From positions 3,286,001-3,350,000 of the forward strand of contig NZ_CP013443.1 of the NCBI RefSeq assembly GCF_001718835.1: DNA of 64,000 nt, in the 5' to 3' direction. The notes under the pieces are model-generated. The model was given only the letters and a program-made list of their open reading frames with translations. It made no database searches and had not been told where the DNA came from. The translations under genes were made by a program, and so were the position numbers. This document shows, in pieces, positions 19,001 to 28,174 of this stretch. This DNA is from Burkholderia cepacia (GTDB lineage: Bacteria > Pseudomonadota > Gammaproteobacteria > Burkholderiales > Burkholderiaceae). The number at the start of each line of letters is the position of its first letter. The stretch's first letter is position 1.

Positions 19001-19686
19001 CGCATCCCTCACGTGACTGCATGAACGAACCGTTCCCTCGACAGAATTCCGGCGGCGCTGCGCGCGCCGTCCGCGCCGCGCTCGCCGCGACGCTCGTGGC
19101 GCTCCCGCTCGTCGGGCTGGCGCCGCTCGCCCATGCCGAGAAGGCCGACCAGAACAAGCCGATCAACGTCGAGGCCGACAACCTCACCTATGACGACCTG
19201 AAGCAGGTGACGGTCGCGACCGGCAACGTCGTGATCACGAAGGGCACGATCATCATCAAGGGCGATCGCGTCGAAGTGCGCCAGGACCCGGAAGGCTATC
19301 AGTACGCCACCTCGTTCGGCAGCGGCAAGAAGCACGCGACGTTCCGCCAGAAGCGCGAAGGGCTCGACGAGTACATCGACGGCGACGCCGAGCGCATCGA
19401 CTACGACGGCAAGCAGGACCTGACCACGCTGACCACGGCCGCGACCGTGCGGCGCCTGCAGGGCACGTCAACCGTCGCCGATACCGTGCACGGCAGCGTG
19501 ATCACGTACGACGGCCAGCGCGACTTCTACACCGCGAAGGGCGGCAAGGACGTCGCCGCACCGGGCAACCCGAACGGCCGCGTGCGCGCGATGCTGTCGC
19601 CGAAGAACGGCGGCCCCGCGCCGCTAAACGGCGCGCCGGCGAAGCTGTCGCCGTCGACCACGATCCAGGGGGCGCCGGGCCAATGA
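18997..19686 (+). CDS. lptA: Periplasmic LPS-bridge protein LptA
   Basis: A 229-residue protein with an N-terminal signal peptide (AALAATLVALPLVGLAPLAH, then AEKAD) and the OstA/LptA beta-jellyroll (about 45-165: INVEADNLTYDDLKQVTVAT onward). It polymerises across the periplasm to carry LPS to LptDE. The listed start is the GTG at 18997 overlapping lptC; ATG 19021 (MNEPFPRQN) is equally plausible and gives a more usual signal peptide. Beyond about residue 180 the tail is a Pro/Gly/Asn-rich extension. Its stop overlaps lptB by four bases. Confidence 0.93.
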   Translation: MTHPSRDCMNEPFPRQNSGGAARAVRAALAATLVALPLVGLAPLAHAEKADQNKPINVEADNLTYDDLKQVTVATGNVVITKGTIIIKGDRVEVRQDPEGYQYATSFGSGKKHATFRQKREGLDEYIDGDAERIDYDGKQDLTTLTTAATVRRLQGTSTVADTVHGSVITYDGQRDFYTAKGGKDVAAPGNPNGRVRAMLSPKNGGPAPLNGAPAKLSPSTTIQGAPGQ

Positions 19687-20459
19687 ACGCGCTACCGAAC
19701 CGACAGCCGGCCGGCACCACGAGTTCGCTCGTGGTCCGCAACCTGAAGAAGCGCTACGGCTCGCGCACGGTCGTCAAGGACGTGTCGCTCGACGTGAAGA
19801 GCGGCGAAGTCGTCGGCCTGCTCGGCCCGAACGGCGCCGGCAAGACCACGTCGTTCTACATGATCGTCGGCCTCGTGCCGCTCGACGCGGGCGAGATCTC
19901 GCTGAACGGCAGCTCGATCAGCCTGCTGCCGATCCACAAGCGCGCATCGCTCGGCCTGTCGTACCTGCCGCAGGAAGCGTCGGTGTTCCGCAAGCTGACC
20001 GTCGAGGAAAACATCCGCGCGGTGCTCGAACTGCAGCACGGCGAAGACGGCAAGCGGCTGTCGAAGGACGCGATCGCGTCGCGCACGGAAGCGCTGCTCG
20101 ACGAGCTGCAGATCGGCCACCTGCGCGAGAACCCCGCGCTGTCGCTGTCGGGCGGCGAGCGGCGCCGGGTCGAAATCGCGCGCGCACTCGCGACCAACCC
20201 GAACTTCATCCTGCTCGACGAACCGTTCGCCGGCGTCGACCCGATCGCGGTGCTCGAGATCCAGAAGATCGTCAAGTTCCTGAAGCAGCGCAACATCGGC
20301 GTGCTGATTACCGATCACAACGTCCGCGAAACGCTCGGCATCTGCGACCACGCATACATCATCAGCGACGGTTCGGTGCTCGCCGCCGGTGCGCCGAGCG
20401 AAATCATCGAAAACGAAAGCGTGCGCCGCGTGTACCTCGGCGAACACTTCCGGATGTAA
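19683..20459 (+). CDS. lptB: LPS export ABC transporter ATPase
   Basis: A 258-residue ABC ATPase powering LPS extraction with LptF and LptG, which are not in this window. Walker A GPNGAGKTTSFYM (about 48-60), signature LSGGERRRVEIARAL and Walker B FILLDEPFAGVDPIAV are intact, with the switch His in ITDHNVRETL. The ATG overlaps the lptA stop (ATGA). A short N-terminal tail precedes the ABC fold. Confidence 0.96.
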   Translation: MNALPNRQPAGTTSSLVVRNLKKRYGSRTVVKDVSLDVKSGEVVGLLGPNGAGKTTSFYMIVGLVPLDAGEISLNGSSISLLPIHKRASLGLSYLPQEASVFRKLTVEENIRAVLELQHGEDGKRLSKDAIASRTEALLDELQIGHLRENPALSLSGGERRRVEIARALATNPNFILLDEPFAGVDPIAVLEIQKIVKFLKQRNIGVLITDHNVRETLGICDHAYIISDGSVLAAGAPSEIIENESVRRVYLGEHFRM

Positions 20460-20624
20460 CCCGTCGTCGAGGACGCGCCCCGCCCGGTCACGCCGCGCGG
20501 GGCTGCGCGCTGTTTCACCGTCCCGTTTGCGGCCCGTTCGAGGCCGAACGGGCGCCGCGCGTAATCGCGGATGGCTCAACGCGCCTGGGTCGTGGCAAAC
20601 TGCCGGTATGACTCCCTCCTTGCC

Positions 20625-22133
20625 ATGAAAGCCAGCCTTCAACTCCGCCTGTCGCAACATCTGGCGCTGACGCCCCAGCTACAGCAGTCGATCCGGCTCC
20701 TGCAGTTGTCGACGCTCGAATTGCAGCAGGAAGTCGCGATGGCCGTCGCGCAGAACCCGCTGCTCGAGAACGACGACGAATGGATCGCGAGTCCGCTGCG
20801 TGTCGCAGCGGACGGATCGTTGATCGCGCAGACGCCTCCCGCGTCGAACGCCGAGCCGATGGCGGCCACGAACGGCGCCGGCCAGACCGGCGAGCGCACC
20901 GAACGCGACGAGCCTGCCGCGGCCGACGAATACGACGGTTACGCGTCCGGCGAAGGCAACGACGGCCCGCAGTGGAACCTCGACGAATTCGGCCGCGCGA
21001 GCGGCGCGTCCGACGACGACGACCTCCCGCCGCTGCAGGTGCAGGAAGCGGCGACGTCGCTGCGCGACCACCTGTCCGCGCAATTGCGCGTCACGCAGGC
21101 CGGCCCGCGCGATCGCGCGCTCGTGATGTTCCTGATCGAATCGCTCGACGACGACGGCTACCTGACCGCCACGCTCGACGAAGTGCTCGCCGACCTGCCG
21201 CCCGAGCTGGAAATCGACTGCGACGAACTGAACGCGGCGCTCGCGCTGCTGCACAGCTTCGATCCGGCCGGGGTCGGCGCCCGCTCGGCATCCGAATGCC
21301 TGAAGCTGCAGTTGCTGCGCCTCGATCCGTCCCCGACACGCACGCTCGCACTCGAGATCGTGTCGCAGCATCTCGAACTGCTCGCCGCCCGCGACTTCAC
21401 GCGGCTGCGCAAGCACCTGAAGGCGAGCGACGACGCGCTGCGCGACGCGCACACGCTGATCCGCTCGCTGGAGCCGTTTCCCGGCGCCGCATACGGCAAG
21501 GCCGAGGCCGACTACGTCGTGCCCGACATCATCGTGAAGAAGGCCGGCCAGGGATGGCTCGCGGAGCTCAATCCGGAGGTCGTGCCGCGCCTGCGGATCA
21601 ACAACCTCTACGCGAACATCCTGCGCAACAGCCGCGGCGATCCGTCTGCCGGTTCGCTCAAGCAACAGCTCCAGGAAGCACGCTGGCTGATCAAGAACAT
21701 CCAGCAGCGATTCGACACGATCCTGCGTGTCGCGCAGGCGATTGTCGAGCGTCAAAAGAACTTCTTTGCGCACGGTGAAATTGCCATGCGCCCCTTGGTT
21801 TTGCGGGAAATAGCTGATACGCTGGGCCTACACGAGTCGACTGTCAGCCGTGTGACAACCGGGAAGTACATGCTGACCCCGTTCGGGACGCTTGAATTTA
21901 AGTACTTCTTCGGATCTCACGTCTCGACCGACACCGGTGGCGCCGCCTCGTCGACCGCCATCCGAGCCCTCATCAAGCAACTGATAGGAGCTGAAGACCC
22001 AAAATCGCCACTTTCGGACAGCCGCATTGCCGAGCTGCTGGCAGAACAGGGGTTCGTGGTCGCGCGCCGCACGGTTGCGAAGTATCGCGAAGCCCTCAAG
22101 ATCCCGGCAGTGAATCTGCGCAAGTCTCTTTAA
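20625..22133 (+). CDS. rpoN: RNA polymerase sigma-54 factor
   Basis: A 502-residue RpoN. The Gln-rich activator-interacting region I is at the N-terminus (MKASLQLRLSQHLALTPQLQ). An acidic region II follows (about 60-135), then the core-binding domain. The DNA-binding end contains the helix-turn-helix LHESTVSRVTTGKYMLTPFG and the diagnostic RpoN box ARRTVAKYREAL near the C-terminus. I chose ATG 20625 for the conserved N-terminus. It follows lptB by 165 bases in the classical Burkholderia order; the 3' third is visibly less GC-rich than the middle. Confidence 0.97.
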   Translation: MKASLQLRLSQHLALTPQLQQSIRLLQLSTLELQQEVAMAVAQNPLLENDDEWIASPLRVAADGSLIAQTPPASNAEPMAATNGAGQTGERTERDEPAAADEYDGYASGEGNDGPQWNLDEFGRASGASDDDDLPPLQVQEAATSLRDHLSAQLRVTQAGPRDRALVMFLIESLDDDGYLTATLDEVLADLPPELEIDCDELNAALALLHSFDPAGVGARSASECLKLQLLRLDPSPTRTLALEIVSQHLELLAARDFTRLRKHLKASDDALRDAHTLIRSLEPFPGAAYGKAEADYVVPDIIVKKAGQGWLAELNPEVVPRLRINNLYANILRNSRGDPSAGSLKQQLQEARWLIKNIQQRFDTILRVAQAIVERQKNFFAHGEIAMRPLVLREIADTLGLHESTVSRVTTGKYMLTPFGTLEFKYFFGSHVSTDTGGAASSTAIRALIKQLIGAEDPKSPLSDSRIAELLAEQGFVVARRTVAKYREALKIPAVNLRKSL

Positions 22134-22292
22134 GCCTGCTGCCTGCCCGGCGGCAGGCGTGTTCCGGCCACCGCGCATACGGGGAACAGGCCGGGCGACC
22201 TGTCCGCGAATCTGCCGCCACGCGCGGCATGGGCAAGTCGACCGGAGCGCCGCCTCGATGCGGCCGGGTGGTCACTCGCTTGGAGAAGCACT

Positions 22293-22661
22293 ATGAACCT
22301 GAAGATCAGTGGACATCATCTCGAAGTCACGCCTGCAATTCGCGAATACGTGATCACCAAGCTGGACCGGGTGCTACGCCATAGCGATCAGGTGATCGAT
22401 GGCACTGTGATCCTCTCGGTCGACAACCACAAGGAAAAGGACAAGCAGCAGCGCGCGGAAATCAACCTGCACCTGAAGGGCAAGGACATCTTCGTCGAAA
22501 GTGCGAACGGTAACCTGTATGCTGCGATCGATCTGCTGATCGACAAGCTGGATCGCCAGGTCGTCAAGCACATGGAGCGTCTGCAGACGCATACGCACGA
22601 CCCGATCAAGCTGCAGCCGGCGGTCGAGCAGTTCGAACAGATCGAAGTGCCGCCGCAATGA
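22293..22661 (+). CDS. hpf: Ribosome hibernation promoting factor (short form)
   Basis: A 122-residue HPF/YfiA-family protein (MNLKISGHHLEVTPAIREYV). The basic beta-alpha fold binds the 30S decoding region and helps form inactive 100S ribosomes in stationary phase. No long-form C-terminal dimerisation domain is present. The tail beyond about residue 105 is variable. A GGAGAAGCACT precedes ATG 22293. Its place after rpoN, before the nitrogen-PTS genes, is the usual proteobacterial order. Confidence 0.95.
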   Translation: MNLKISGHHLEVTPAIREYVITKLDRVLRHSDQVIDGTVILSVDNHKEKDKQQRAEINLHLKGKDIFVESANGNLYAAIDLLIDKLDRQVVKHMERLQTHTHDPIKLQPAVEQFEQIEVPPQ

Positions 22662-22683
22662 CCTGCCATAGCCGCATCGCCAC

Positions 22684-22712
22684 GCCGCCCGGTTCGCCGG
22701 GCGTTTTTTTTT
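22684..22712 (+). terminator. Intrinsic terminator after hpf
   Basis: CGCCCGG-TT-CGCCGGGCG-type hairpin followed by nine T residues. It separates hpf from ptsN, so ptsN needs its own promoter or read-through. Confidence 0.85.
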
Positions 22713-22762
22713 GTATCCGGCGCAGCGCCGTCCGCATCCGCGCCACGCTCGCGCCCGTGTTC

Positions 22763-22836
22763 TATAATGCTTCGGTTATTGCCGGGGGGCGTTGGGTACG
22801 GTCACCGTGCCTTGCAGGTCTCCATCGCCTAACGCC
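22763..22836 (+). promoter_or_regulatory. Promoter -10 box and structured leader before ptsN
   Basis: TATAAT at 22763-22768 is a consensus -10 box. The RNA after it can fold: GGTACGG (22795-22801), TCA, CCGTGCC (22805-22811), enclosed by GGCGTT (22788-22793) and AACGCC (22831-22836). The leader continues about 70 bases to ptsN. Confidence 0.45.
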
Positions 22837-22908
22837 TTGATATCGCCGAACATGGATGATCAGTCTGCCGCCGCAAGGAGACCCCAGGCCGCCCAATCGC
22901 CTGCCAAC

Positions 22909-23364
22909 ATGAATCGCCTAGCCAAAATCCTGCCCATAGAGAACGTCGTCATCGACCTCTCAGTCACCAGCAAGAAACGCGTGTTCGAACAAGCCGGGCT
23001 GATGTTCGAGAATCAGAACGGCATCGCCCGCAGCACCGTCACGGACAACCTGTTCGCGCGCGAGCGCCTCGGCTCGACCGGGCTCGGCGAAGGCGTCGCG
23101 ATTCCGCACGGGCGCATCAAGGGTCTCAAGCACCCGCTCGCCGCGTTCGTCCGGCTTGCCGATGCGATCCCGTTCGAAGCCCCCGACGGCCAGCCGGTCG
23201 GCCTCCTGATTTTCCTGCTCGTGCCCGAGCAAGCCACCCAGCAACACCTCGAGATCCTGTCGGAAATCGCGCAACTGCTGTCCGATCGCGACGCGCGCGA
23301 GCGTCTGCACAACGAAACGGATATCGCCGAGTTGCATCGCCTGCTCACTCAGTGGCAACCTTGA
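22909..23364 (+). CDS. ptsN: Nitrogen PTS EIIA component
   Basis: A 151-residue EIIA-Ntr. It takes phosphate from NPr and acts as a regulator (potassium transport, nitrogen and stress responses) rather than a sugar carrier. The phosphorylated His lies in GEGVAIPHGRIKGL. The start at 22909 (MNRLAKILPIENVVIDLSVT) matches the family; an upstream ATG at 22852 would add 19 residues and has an AAGGAG downstream of it rather than before it, so I reject it. It lies upstream of hprK. Confidence 0.94.
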   Translation: MNRLAKILPIENVVIDLSVTSKKRVFEQAGLMFENQNGIARSTVTDNLFARERLGSTGLGEGVAIPHGRIKGLKHPLAAFVRLADAIPFEAPDGQPVGLLIFLLVPEQATQQHLEILSEIAQLLSDRDARERLHNETDIAELHRLLTQWQP

Positions 23365-23495
23365 GTTGATCCGGGCGGATTATTTTCCCGTACGAGGCGG
23401 CGCACGCCGCCGTCCAGGGCCGCCCGGCGCCGGCCCGGCATGGCGACGTCCGTCGCCGCGCGCATGCACCGGCCCATTGGAGTGACGGAGCAGTC

Positions 23496-24464
23496 ATGGA
23501 TACGTCCAGCATCAACGCCCAGAGCATCTTCGACGACAACGCGGCCACGCTGAAACTCAGCTGGCTGACGGGGCATGAAGGCTGGGAGCGCGGCTTTTCG
23601 GCCGACACCGTCGGCAATGCAACCTCGAGCGCCGACCTCGTCGGCCACCTGAACCTGATCCACCCGAACCGGATCCAGGTGCTCGGCGAAGCCGAAATCG
23701 ACTACTACCAGCGGCAGACCGACGAAGACCGCTCGCGCCACATGGCCGAGCTGATCGCCCTCGAACCGCCGTTCCTCGTCGTCGCCGGCGGCGCCGCCGC
23801 CCCGCCCGAACTGGTGCTGCGCTGCACGCGCTCGTCGACCCCGCTGTTCACGACGCCGATGTCGGCCGCCGCGGTGATCGACAGCCTGCGGCTCTACATG
23901 TCGCGGATCCTCGCGCCGCGCGCGACGCTGCACGGCGTGTTCATCGACATCCTCGGGATGGGCGTGCTGCTGACCGGCGATTCGGGCCTCGGCAAGAGCG
24001 AACTCGGCCTCGAGCTGATCAGCCGCGGCCACGGCCTCGTCGCCGACGACGCGGTCGATTTCGTGCGTCTTGGCCCCGATTTCGTCGAAGGGCGCTGCCC
24101 GCCGCTGCTGCAGAACCTGCTCGAAGTGCGCGGCCTCGGCCTGCTCGACATCAAGACGATCTTCGGCGAAACCGCCGTGCGGCGCAAAATGAAGCTGAAG
24201 CTGATCGTCCAGCTCGTGCGGCGCCCCGACGGCGAATTCCAGCGCCTGCCGCTCGAAAGCCAGACTGTCGACGTGCTCGGCTTGCCGATCAGCAAGGTCA
24301 CGATCCAGGTCGCGGCCGGCCGCAACCTCGCGGTGCTCGTCGAGGCAGCCGTCCGGAACACGATCCTGCAGTTGCGCGGAATCGACACGTTGCGCGATTT
24401 CATGGATCGGCAACGACTCGCGATGCAAGATCCCGACAGTCAATTCCCCGGCAAACTGGTGTAA
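23496..24464 (+). CDS. hprK: HPr kinase/phosphorylase
   Basis: A 322-residue HprK that phosphorylates HPr on serine and reverses it. The C-terminal kinase domain has the P-loop TGDSGLGKSELGLEL (about 160-174) and the family signature LEVRGLGLLDIKTIFGETAV. The N-terminal domain (about 1-130) is divergent as usual. In betaproteobacteria it belongs to a regulatory PTS with ptsN rather than to carbon catabolite repression as in Firmicutes. Gaps of about 130 bases before and 75 after separate it from ptsN and rapZ. Confidence 0.95.
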   Translation: MDTSSINAQSIFDDNAATLKLSWLTGHEGWERGFSADTVGNATSSADLVGHLNLIHPNRIQVLGEAEIDYYQRQTDEDRSRHMAELIALEPPFLVVAGGAAAPPELVLRCTRSSTPLFTTPMSAAAVIDSLRLYMSRILAPRATLHGVFIDILGMGVLLTGDSGLGKSELGLELISRGHGLVADDAVDFVRLGPDFVEGRCPPLLQNLLEVRGLGLLDIKTIFGETAVRRKMKLKLIVQLVRRPDGEFQRLPLESQTVDVLGLPISKVTIQVAAGRNLAVLVEAAVRNTILQLRGIDTLRDFMDRQRLAMQDPDSQFPGKLV

Positions 24465-24539
24465 CCCGCACGCGCCGGCCACGCAACGCCGACGCGTCGA
24501 GCCGGTGCTATGATGAAACGTCAGGATTCTCTGCTTCCC

Positions 24540-25448
24540 ATGCGCATCGTCCTCATCACCGGCATCTCCGGCTCAGGCAAGTCCGTCGCGCTGAACGCGC
24601 TCGAAGACGCAGGCTATTACTGCGTCGACAACCTGCCGCCGCACGTGCTCCCCGAACTTGCCCGCTACCTCGCGGAGGATGGCCAGCACCGGCTCGCGGT
24701 CGCGATCGACGCGCGCTCAAGCGCGTCGCTCGATGAAATGCCCGGCCTGATCCGCGCGCTGTCGCGCGAGCACGACGTCCGCGTGCTGTTCCTCAACGCG
24801 AGCACCCAGTCGCTGATCCAGCGCTTCTCCGAAACGCGCCGCCGTCATCCGCTGTCCGGCTCGCTGTCGCACGATGCGGACGTCGGCCTGCTGTCGTCGC
24901 TCGAGGAAGCGATCGAGCGCGAACGCCACCTCGTCGCGCCGCTCGCCGAATTCGGCCACCAGATCGACACGAGCACGCTGCGCGCGAACGCGCTGCGTAC
25001 GTGGGTCAAGCGCTTCATCGAGCAGAAGAACAACGACCTGATGGTGATGTTCGAATCGTTCGGTTTCAAGCGCGGCGTGCCGCTCGACGCCGACCTGATG
25101 TTCGACGTGCGCGCGCTGCCGAACCCGTACTACGACCACGAGTTGCGCCCGCTCACCGGGCTCGACCAACCGGTCATCGCCTTTCTCGACGCACTGCCGA
25201 TCGTCCACCAGATGATCGACGACATCCATGCGTTCCTGATGAAATGGCTGCCGCACTTCCGCGATGACAACCGCAGCTACCTGACCGTCGCCATCGGCTG
25301 CACGGGCGGGCAGCATCGTTCGGTGTTCATCGCGGAAACGCTCGCCGCGCGCCTTGCGCGCGAGGCGAACGTGATCGTGCGGCATCGTGACGCGCCAGTG
25401 GATGTCGACGCGTCGTCGCGGCTCGTCTCCGAGGTCGACCGACCCTAG
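24540..25448 (+). CDS. rapZ: RNase adapter / nucleotide-binding protein RapZ
   Basis: A 302-residue RapZ (YvcJ family). The Walker A GISGSGKS occupies residues 8-15. DNLPPHVLPELARYL, LFLNASTQSLIQRFSETRRR and the C-terminal GCTGGQHRSVFIAETLA are family hallmarks. In enterobacteria RapZ binds small RNAs and guides RNase E to control GlmS, hence amino sugar supply for the envelope. I chose ATG 24540 over 24510. It closes the ptsN-hprK-rapZ cluster. Confidence 0.95.
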   Translation: MRIVLITGISGSGKSVALNALEDAGYYCVDNLPPHVLPELARYLAEDGQHRLAVAIDARSSASLDEMPGLIRALSREHDVRVLFLNASTQSLIQRFSETRRRHPLSGSLSHDADVGLLSSLEEAIERERHLVAPLAEFGHQIDTSTLRANALRTWVKRFIEQKNNDLMVMFESFGFKRGVPLDADLMFDVRALPNPYYDHELRPLTGLDQPVIAFLDALPIVHQMIDDIHAFLMKWLPHFRDDNRSYLTVAIGCTGGQHRSVFIAETLAARLAREANVIVRHRDAPVDVDASSRLVSEVDRP

Positions 25449-25475
25449 CGACGCACGCCCCAACGCCCGCGCGCC

Positions 25476-26111
25476 ATGTCCTCCCTATCGACCACCCTGA
25501 TCGACCTGCCGCTGTTTCCGCTGCACACGGTGCTGTTTCCGGGGGGGCTGCTCCCGCTCAAGGTGTTCGAGGCGCGTTATCTCGACATGTCCCGCGCGTG
25601 CCTGCGCGACAACGCGCCGTTCGGCGTGTGCCTGCTCAAGAGCGGGCCAGAAGTCGCACAGGACGGCGCCGTGTCGGTGCCCGAAACCATCGGCTGCATG
25701 GCGCGCATCACCGAGTGCGATACCGGCGAATTCGGCATGCTTTATCTGCAGGCGGTCGGCACGCAGCGTTTCGAACTGCTGTCGTATCGCGTCGAAGGCA
25801 ACGGGCTGCTGGTCGGCATCGCGGAGCCGCTGCCCGACGACATCCCGCTCGAAGGCGAGCAGGCGCTCGCTCAATTCGGCTCGTGCGCCGAGGTGCTCGA
25901 GCGCATCATCGACGCGCTGAAGAAGTCCGATCCGGAGAAAATGCCGTTCGGCGAACCGTTCCGCCTCGACGATCCGAGCTGGGTGTCGAACCGCCTCGCG
26001 GAACTGCTGCCGCTCGACCTGCGCGCGCGGCAGAAGCTGATGGAATTTCCGGACGTCGGCGCGCGCATCGATGCCGTGCACCACGTGCTCGACCGGCACG
26101 GCTGGTTGTAG
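25476..26111 (+). CDS. LON N-terminal-domain protein
   Basis: A 211-residue soluble protein consisting almost entirely of a LON substrate-binding (PUA-like) domain: LPLFPLHTVLFPGGLLPLKV FEARYL at the start and a helical C-terminus (RLAELLPLDLRARQKLMEFP). It lacks the AAA+ and protease domains of Lon. Such stand-alone domains are common near mutY in Burkholderia; their role is unknown. It converges on mutY with only 18 bases between stops. Confidence 0.88.
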   Translation: MSSLSTTLIDLPLFPLHTVLFPGGLLPLKVFEARYLDMSRACLRDNAPFGVCLLKSGPEVAQDGAVSVPETIGCMARITECDTGEFGMLYLQAVGTQRFELLSYRVEGNGLLVGIAEPLPDDIPLEGEQALAQFGSCAEVLERIIDALKKSDPEKMPFGEPFRLDDPSWVSNRLAELLPLDLRARQKLMEFPDVGARIDAVHHVLDRHGWL

Positions 26112-26129
26112 CGCGCCCCTCCCCTTTCG

Positions 26130-27236
26130 TTAAAGCAGCGGCCCGCTCAGCGCATCGAGCAGCTTGCGCACGGGCGCCGGCACGCCGTACGCGTCGAGCC
26201 GGCTCAGCGGCACCCACGCGGTATCCGCATCCCGCGCCGCCGAAGGCAGGCCGCCACCGTCGGCCATGTCGCTCAGCCGAGGCTCGATCTCGAGCCGGAA
26301 GTGCGTAAACGTGTGCGTGAGCGGCGCGAGCGGCACCGTGCCGCCACCGCCGAAGCCGCGCGCGAGTTCGGCAAGCGCGGCATCGCCGTCCGCTTGCGGC
26401 AGGCTCCACAGCCCGCCCCAGATGCCGGTCGGTGGCCGGCGCTCGAGCAGCACCGCGTCACCGTCGCGCAGCACCAGCATCCAGGTCTTGCGTGTCGGCA
26501 CCGCCTTCTTCGGCCGCGCGGCCGGCAGCTCCCGCTGGCGGCCCGTCGATTGCGCAACGCAATCGCCCGCGAACGGGCAGCGCGCGCAATCGGGCTTGCC
26601 GCGCACGCACAGCGTCGCGCCGAGATCCATCAGCCCCTGCGTATACGCGCTCACGTCGGCCGCATTCGTGGCGTCGGGCAACAGCGATTCGGCGAGCGCC
26701 CACATGTCGTTCTCGACGCGCTTCTCGCCCGGAAAGCCCTCGACGCCGAAAACCCGCGCAAGCACGCGCTTCACGTTGCCGTCGAGGATCGTCGCGCGCG
26801 CGCCATACGCGAACGACGCGATCGCCGCGGCCGTCGAGCGGCCGATGCCCGGCAGCTCGGCCAACGCGTCGGGCGTCGCCGGAAACGCGCCGCCGTGCTC
26901 GGCGACGACGGCCTGCGCGCAGCGGTGCAGGTTGCGCGCGCGCGAGTAGTAACCGAGCCCCGCCCACAGCGCCATCACGTCGTCGGTCGGCGCGGCCGCG
27001 AGCACGGCGACGTCAGGGTAGCGTTCGAGAAAGCGCGTGTAATACGGGATGACGGTCGACACCTGCGTCTGCTGCAGCATGATTTCCGACAGCCAGATCC
27101 GGTACGGATCGCGCGTGTTCTGCCACGGCAGGTCGTGGCGGCCATGCTCGCGCTGCCATGCGACCAGGCGCGTGGCGAACGTGCGATGCAGCGGCGTGAC
27201 GGGGAACGGAGCGGGGGCGATGCGGGGCGGCTTCAA
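26130..27236 (-). CDS. mutY: A/G-specific adenine glycosylase
   Basis: A 368-residue MutY that removes adenine mispaired with 8-oxoguanine. The helix-hairpin-helix is ELPGIGRSTAAAIASFAYG, the catalytic Asp lies in ILDGNVKRVLARVFG, and the catalytic Glu region reads IWLSEIMLQQTQVSTVIPYY. The [4Fe-4S] ligands are C-x6-C-x2-C-x5-C (CVRGKPDCARCPFAGDC). A C-terminal Nudix-like domain (about 235-365) recognises 8-oxoG. It lies 24 bases downstream of mutM, so both enzymes of the GO repair system are probably co-transcribed. Confidence 0.96.
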   Translation of the reverse strand: MKPPRIAPAPFPVTPLHRTFATRLVAWQREHGRHDLPWQNTRDPYRIWLSEIMLQQTQVSTVIPYYTRFLERYPDVAVLAAAPTDDVMALWAGLGYYSRARNLHRCAQAVVAEHGGAFPATPDALAELPGIGRSTAAAIASFAYGARATILDGNVKRVLARVFGVEGFPGEKRVENDMWALAESLLPDATNAADVSAYTQGLMDLGATLCVRGKPDCARCPFAGDCVAQSTGRQRELPAARPKKAVPTRKTWMLVLRDGDAVLLERRPPTGIWGGLWSLPQADGDAALAELARGFGGGGTVPLAPLTHTFTHFRLEIEPRLSDMADGGGLPSAARDADTAWVPLSRLDAYGVPAPVRKLLDALSGPLL

Positions 27237-27260
27237 GTTATCTGATCGGGGAAAGAGGTT

Positions 27261-28088
27261 TCAACGCTGGCAGGTCGGGCAAAAATAAGTCGACCGTTGG
27301 CCCTGCACGATCTGGCGAATCGCCGTGCCGCATACGCGGCAGGGTTGGCCGGCACGGTCGTAGACGAAGCAGTCGAGCTGGAAATAGCCGCTTTCGCCGT
27401 TGCTGCCGACAAAATCGCGCAACGTGCTGCCGCCACGCTCGATCGCGTCGGCGAGCGTCGCGCGCACCGCGTCGGCCAGCCGCTCGTAGCGCGGCAGCGA
27501 GACCTTGCCGGCGGCCGTCGTCGGCCGGATGCCCGCGCGAAACAGGCTCTCCGACGCATAGATGTTGCCGACGCCGACGACCATGTCGCCCGCGAGGAGC
27601 GCCTGCTTGACCGACACGGTGCGGCCGCGCGTGCGCGCGTGCAGCAGCGCGCCGGTAAATGCCGGCGAGAACGGCTCGACGCCGAGGCTCGCGAGAAGCG
27701 GATGCGCATGCACGTCGCCTGCTGCGCGCGGGTGCCACAGCACCGCGCCGAAGCGGCGCGGATCGCGGAAGCGCAGCACGAATTCGTCGAAGATCCAGTC
27801 GATGTGGTCGTGCTTGGCGGCGACCGGCACGCCGTCGGCGGGCAGCACGCGCAGCGTGCCCGTCATGCCGAGATGGACGATGAACCAGCCTGCGTCGACC
27901 TCGAACAGCAGGTACTTGCCGCGACGCTCGACGGCGAGCACCTCGCGCGCGCGCAACTGCTCGGCGAGCCCTGCCGGCACGGGCCAGCGCAACATCGCGG
28001 TACGGACGTCGACACGCTCGACGCGGCGGCCCGCGACAAAGGGCTCGATGCCCCGGCGCGTGACTTCGACTTCTGGCAACTCTGGCAT
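27261..28088 (-). CDS. mutM: Formamidopyrimidine-DNA glycosylase
   Basis: A 275-residue MutM/Fpg. The invariant MPELPEVEVTRRG gives the N-terminal proline nucleophile and Glu3. The conserved Lys lies in VERRGKYLLFEV. The H2TH region reads LLAGDMVVGVGNIYASESLF, and the zinc finger C-x2-C-x16-C-x2-C is CRVCG...CPTCQR at the extreme C-terminus. It excises 8-oxoguanine opposite C. It is divergent from the TPR gene and directly upstream of mutY. Confidence 0.97.
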   Translation of the reverse strand: MPELPEVEVTRRGIEPFVAGRRVERVDVRTAMLRWPVPAGLAEQLRAREVLAVERRGKYLLFEVDAGWFIVHLGMTGTLRVLPADGVPVAAKHDHIDWIFDEFVLRFRDPRRFGAVLWHPRAAGDVHAHPLLASLGVEPFSPAFTGALLHARTRGRTVSVKQALLAGDMVVGVGNIYASESLFRAGIRPTTAAGKVSLPRYERLADAVRATLADAIERGGSTLRDFVGSNGESGYFQLDCFVYDRAGQPCRVCGTAIRQIVQGQRSTYFCPTCQR

Positions 28089-28174
28089 GTTTTACGGGTC
28101 TGAGGCTGGATTCACGATCGTGCGTGTATTGTAGCGAGCGCGTTACAATCGGTTGAAACATCGAACGGATTTCC

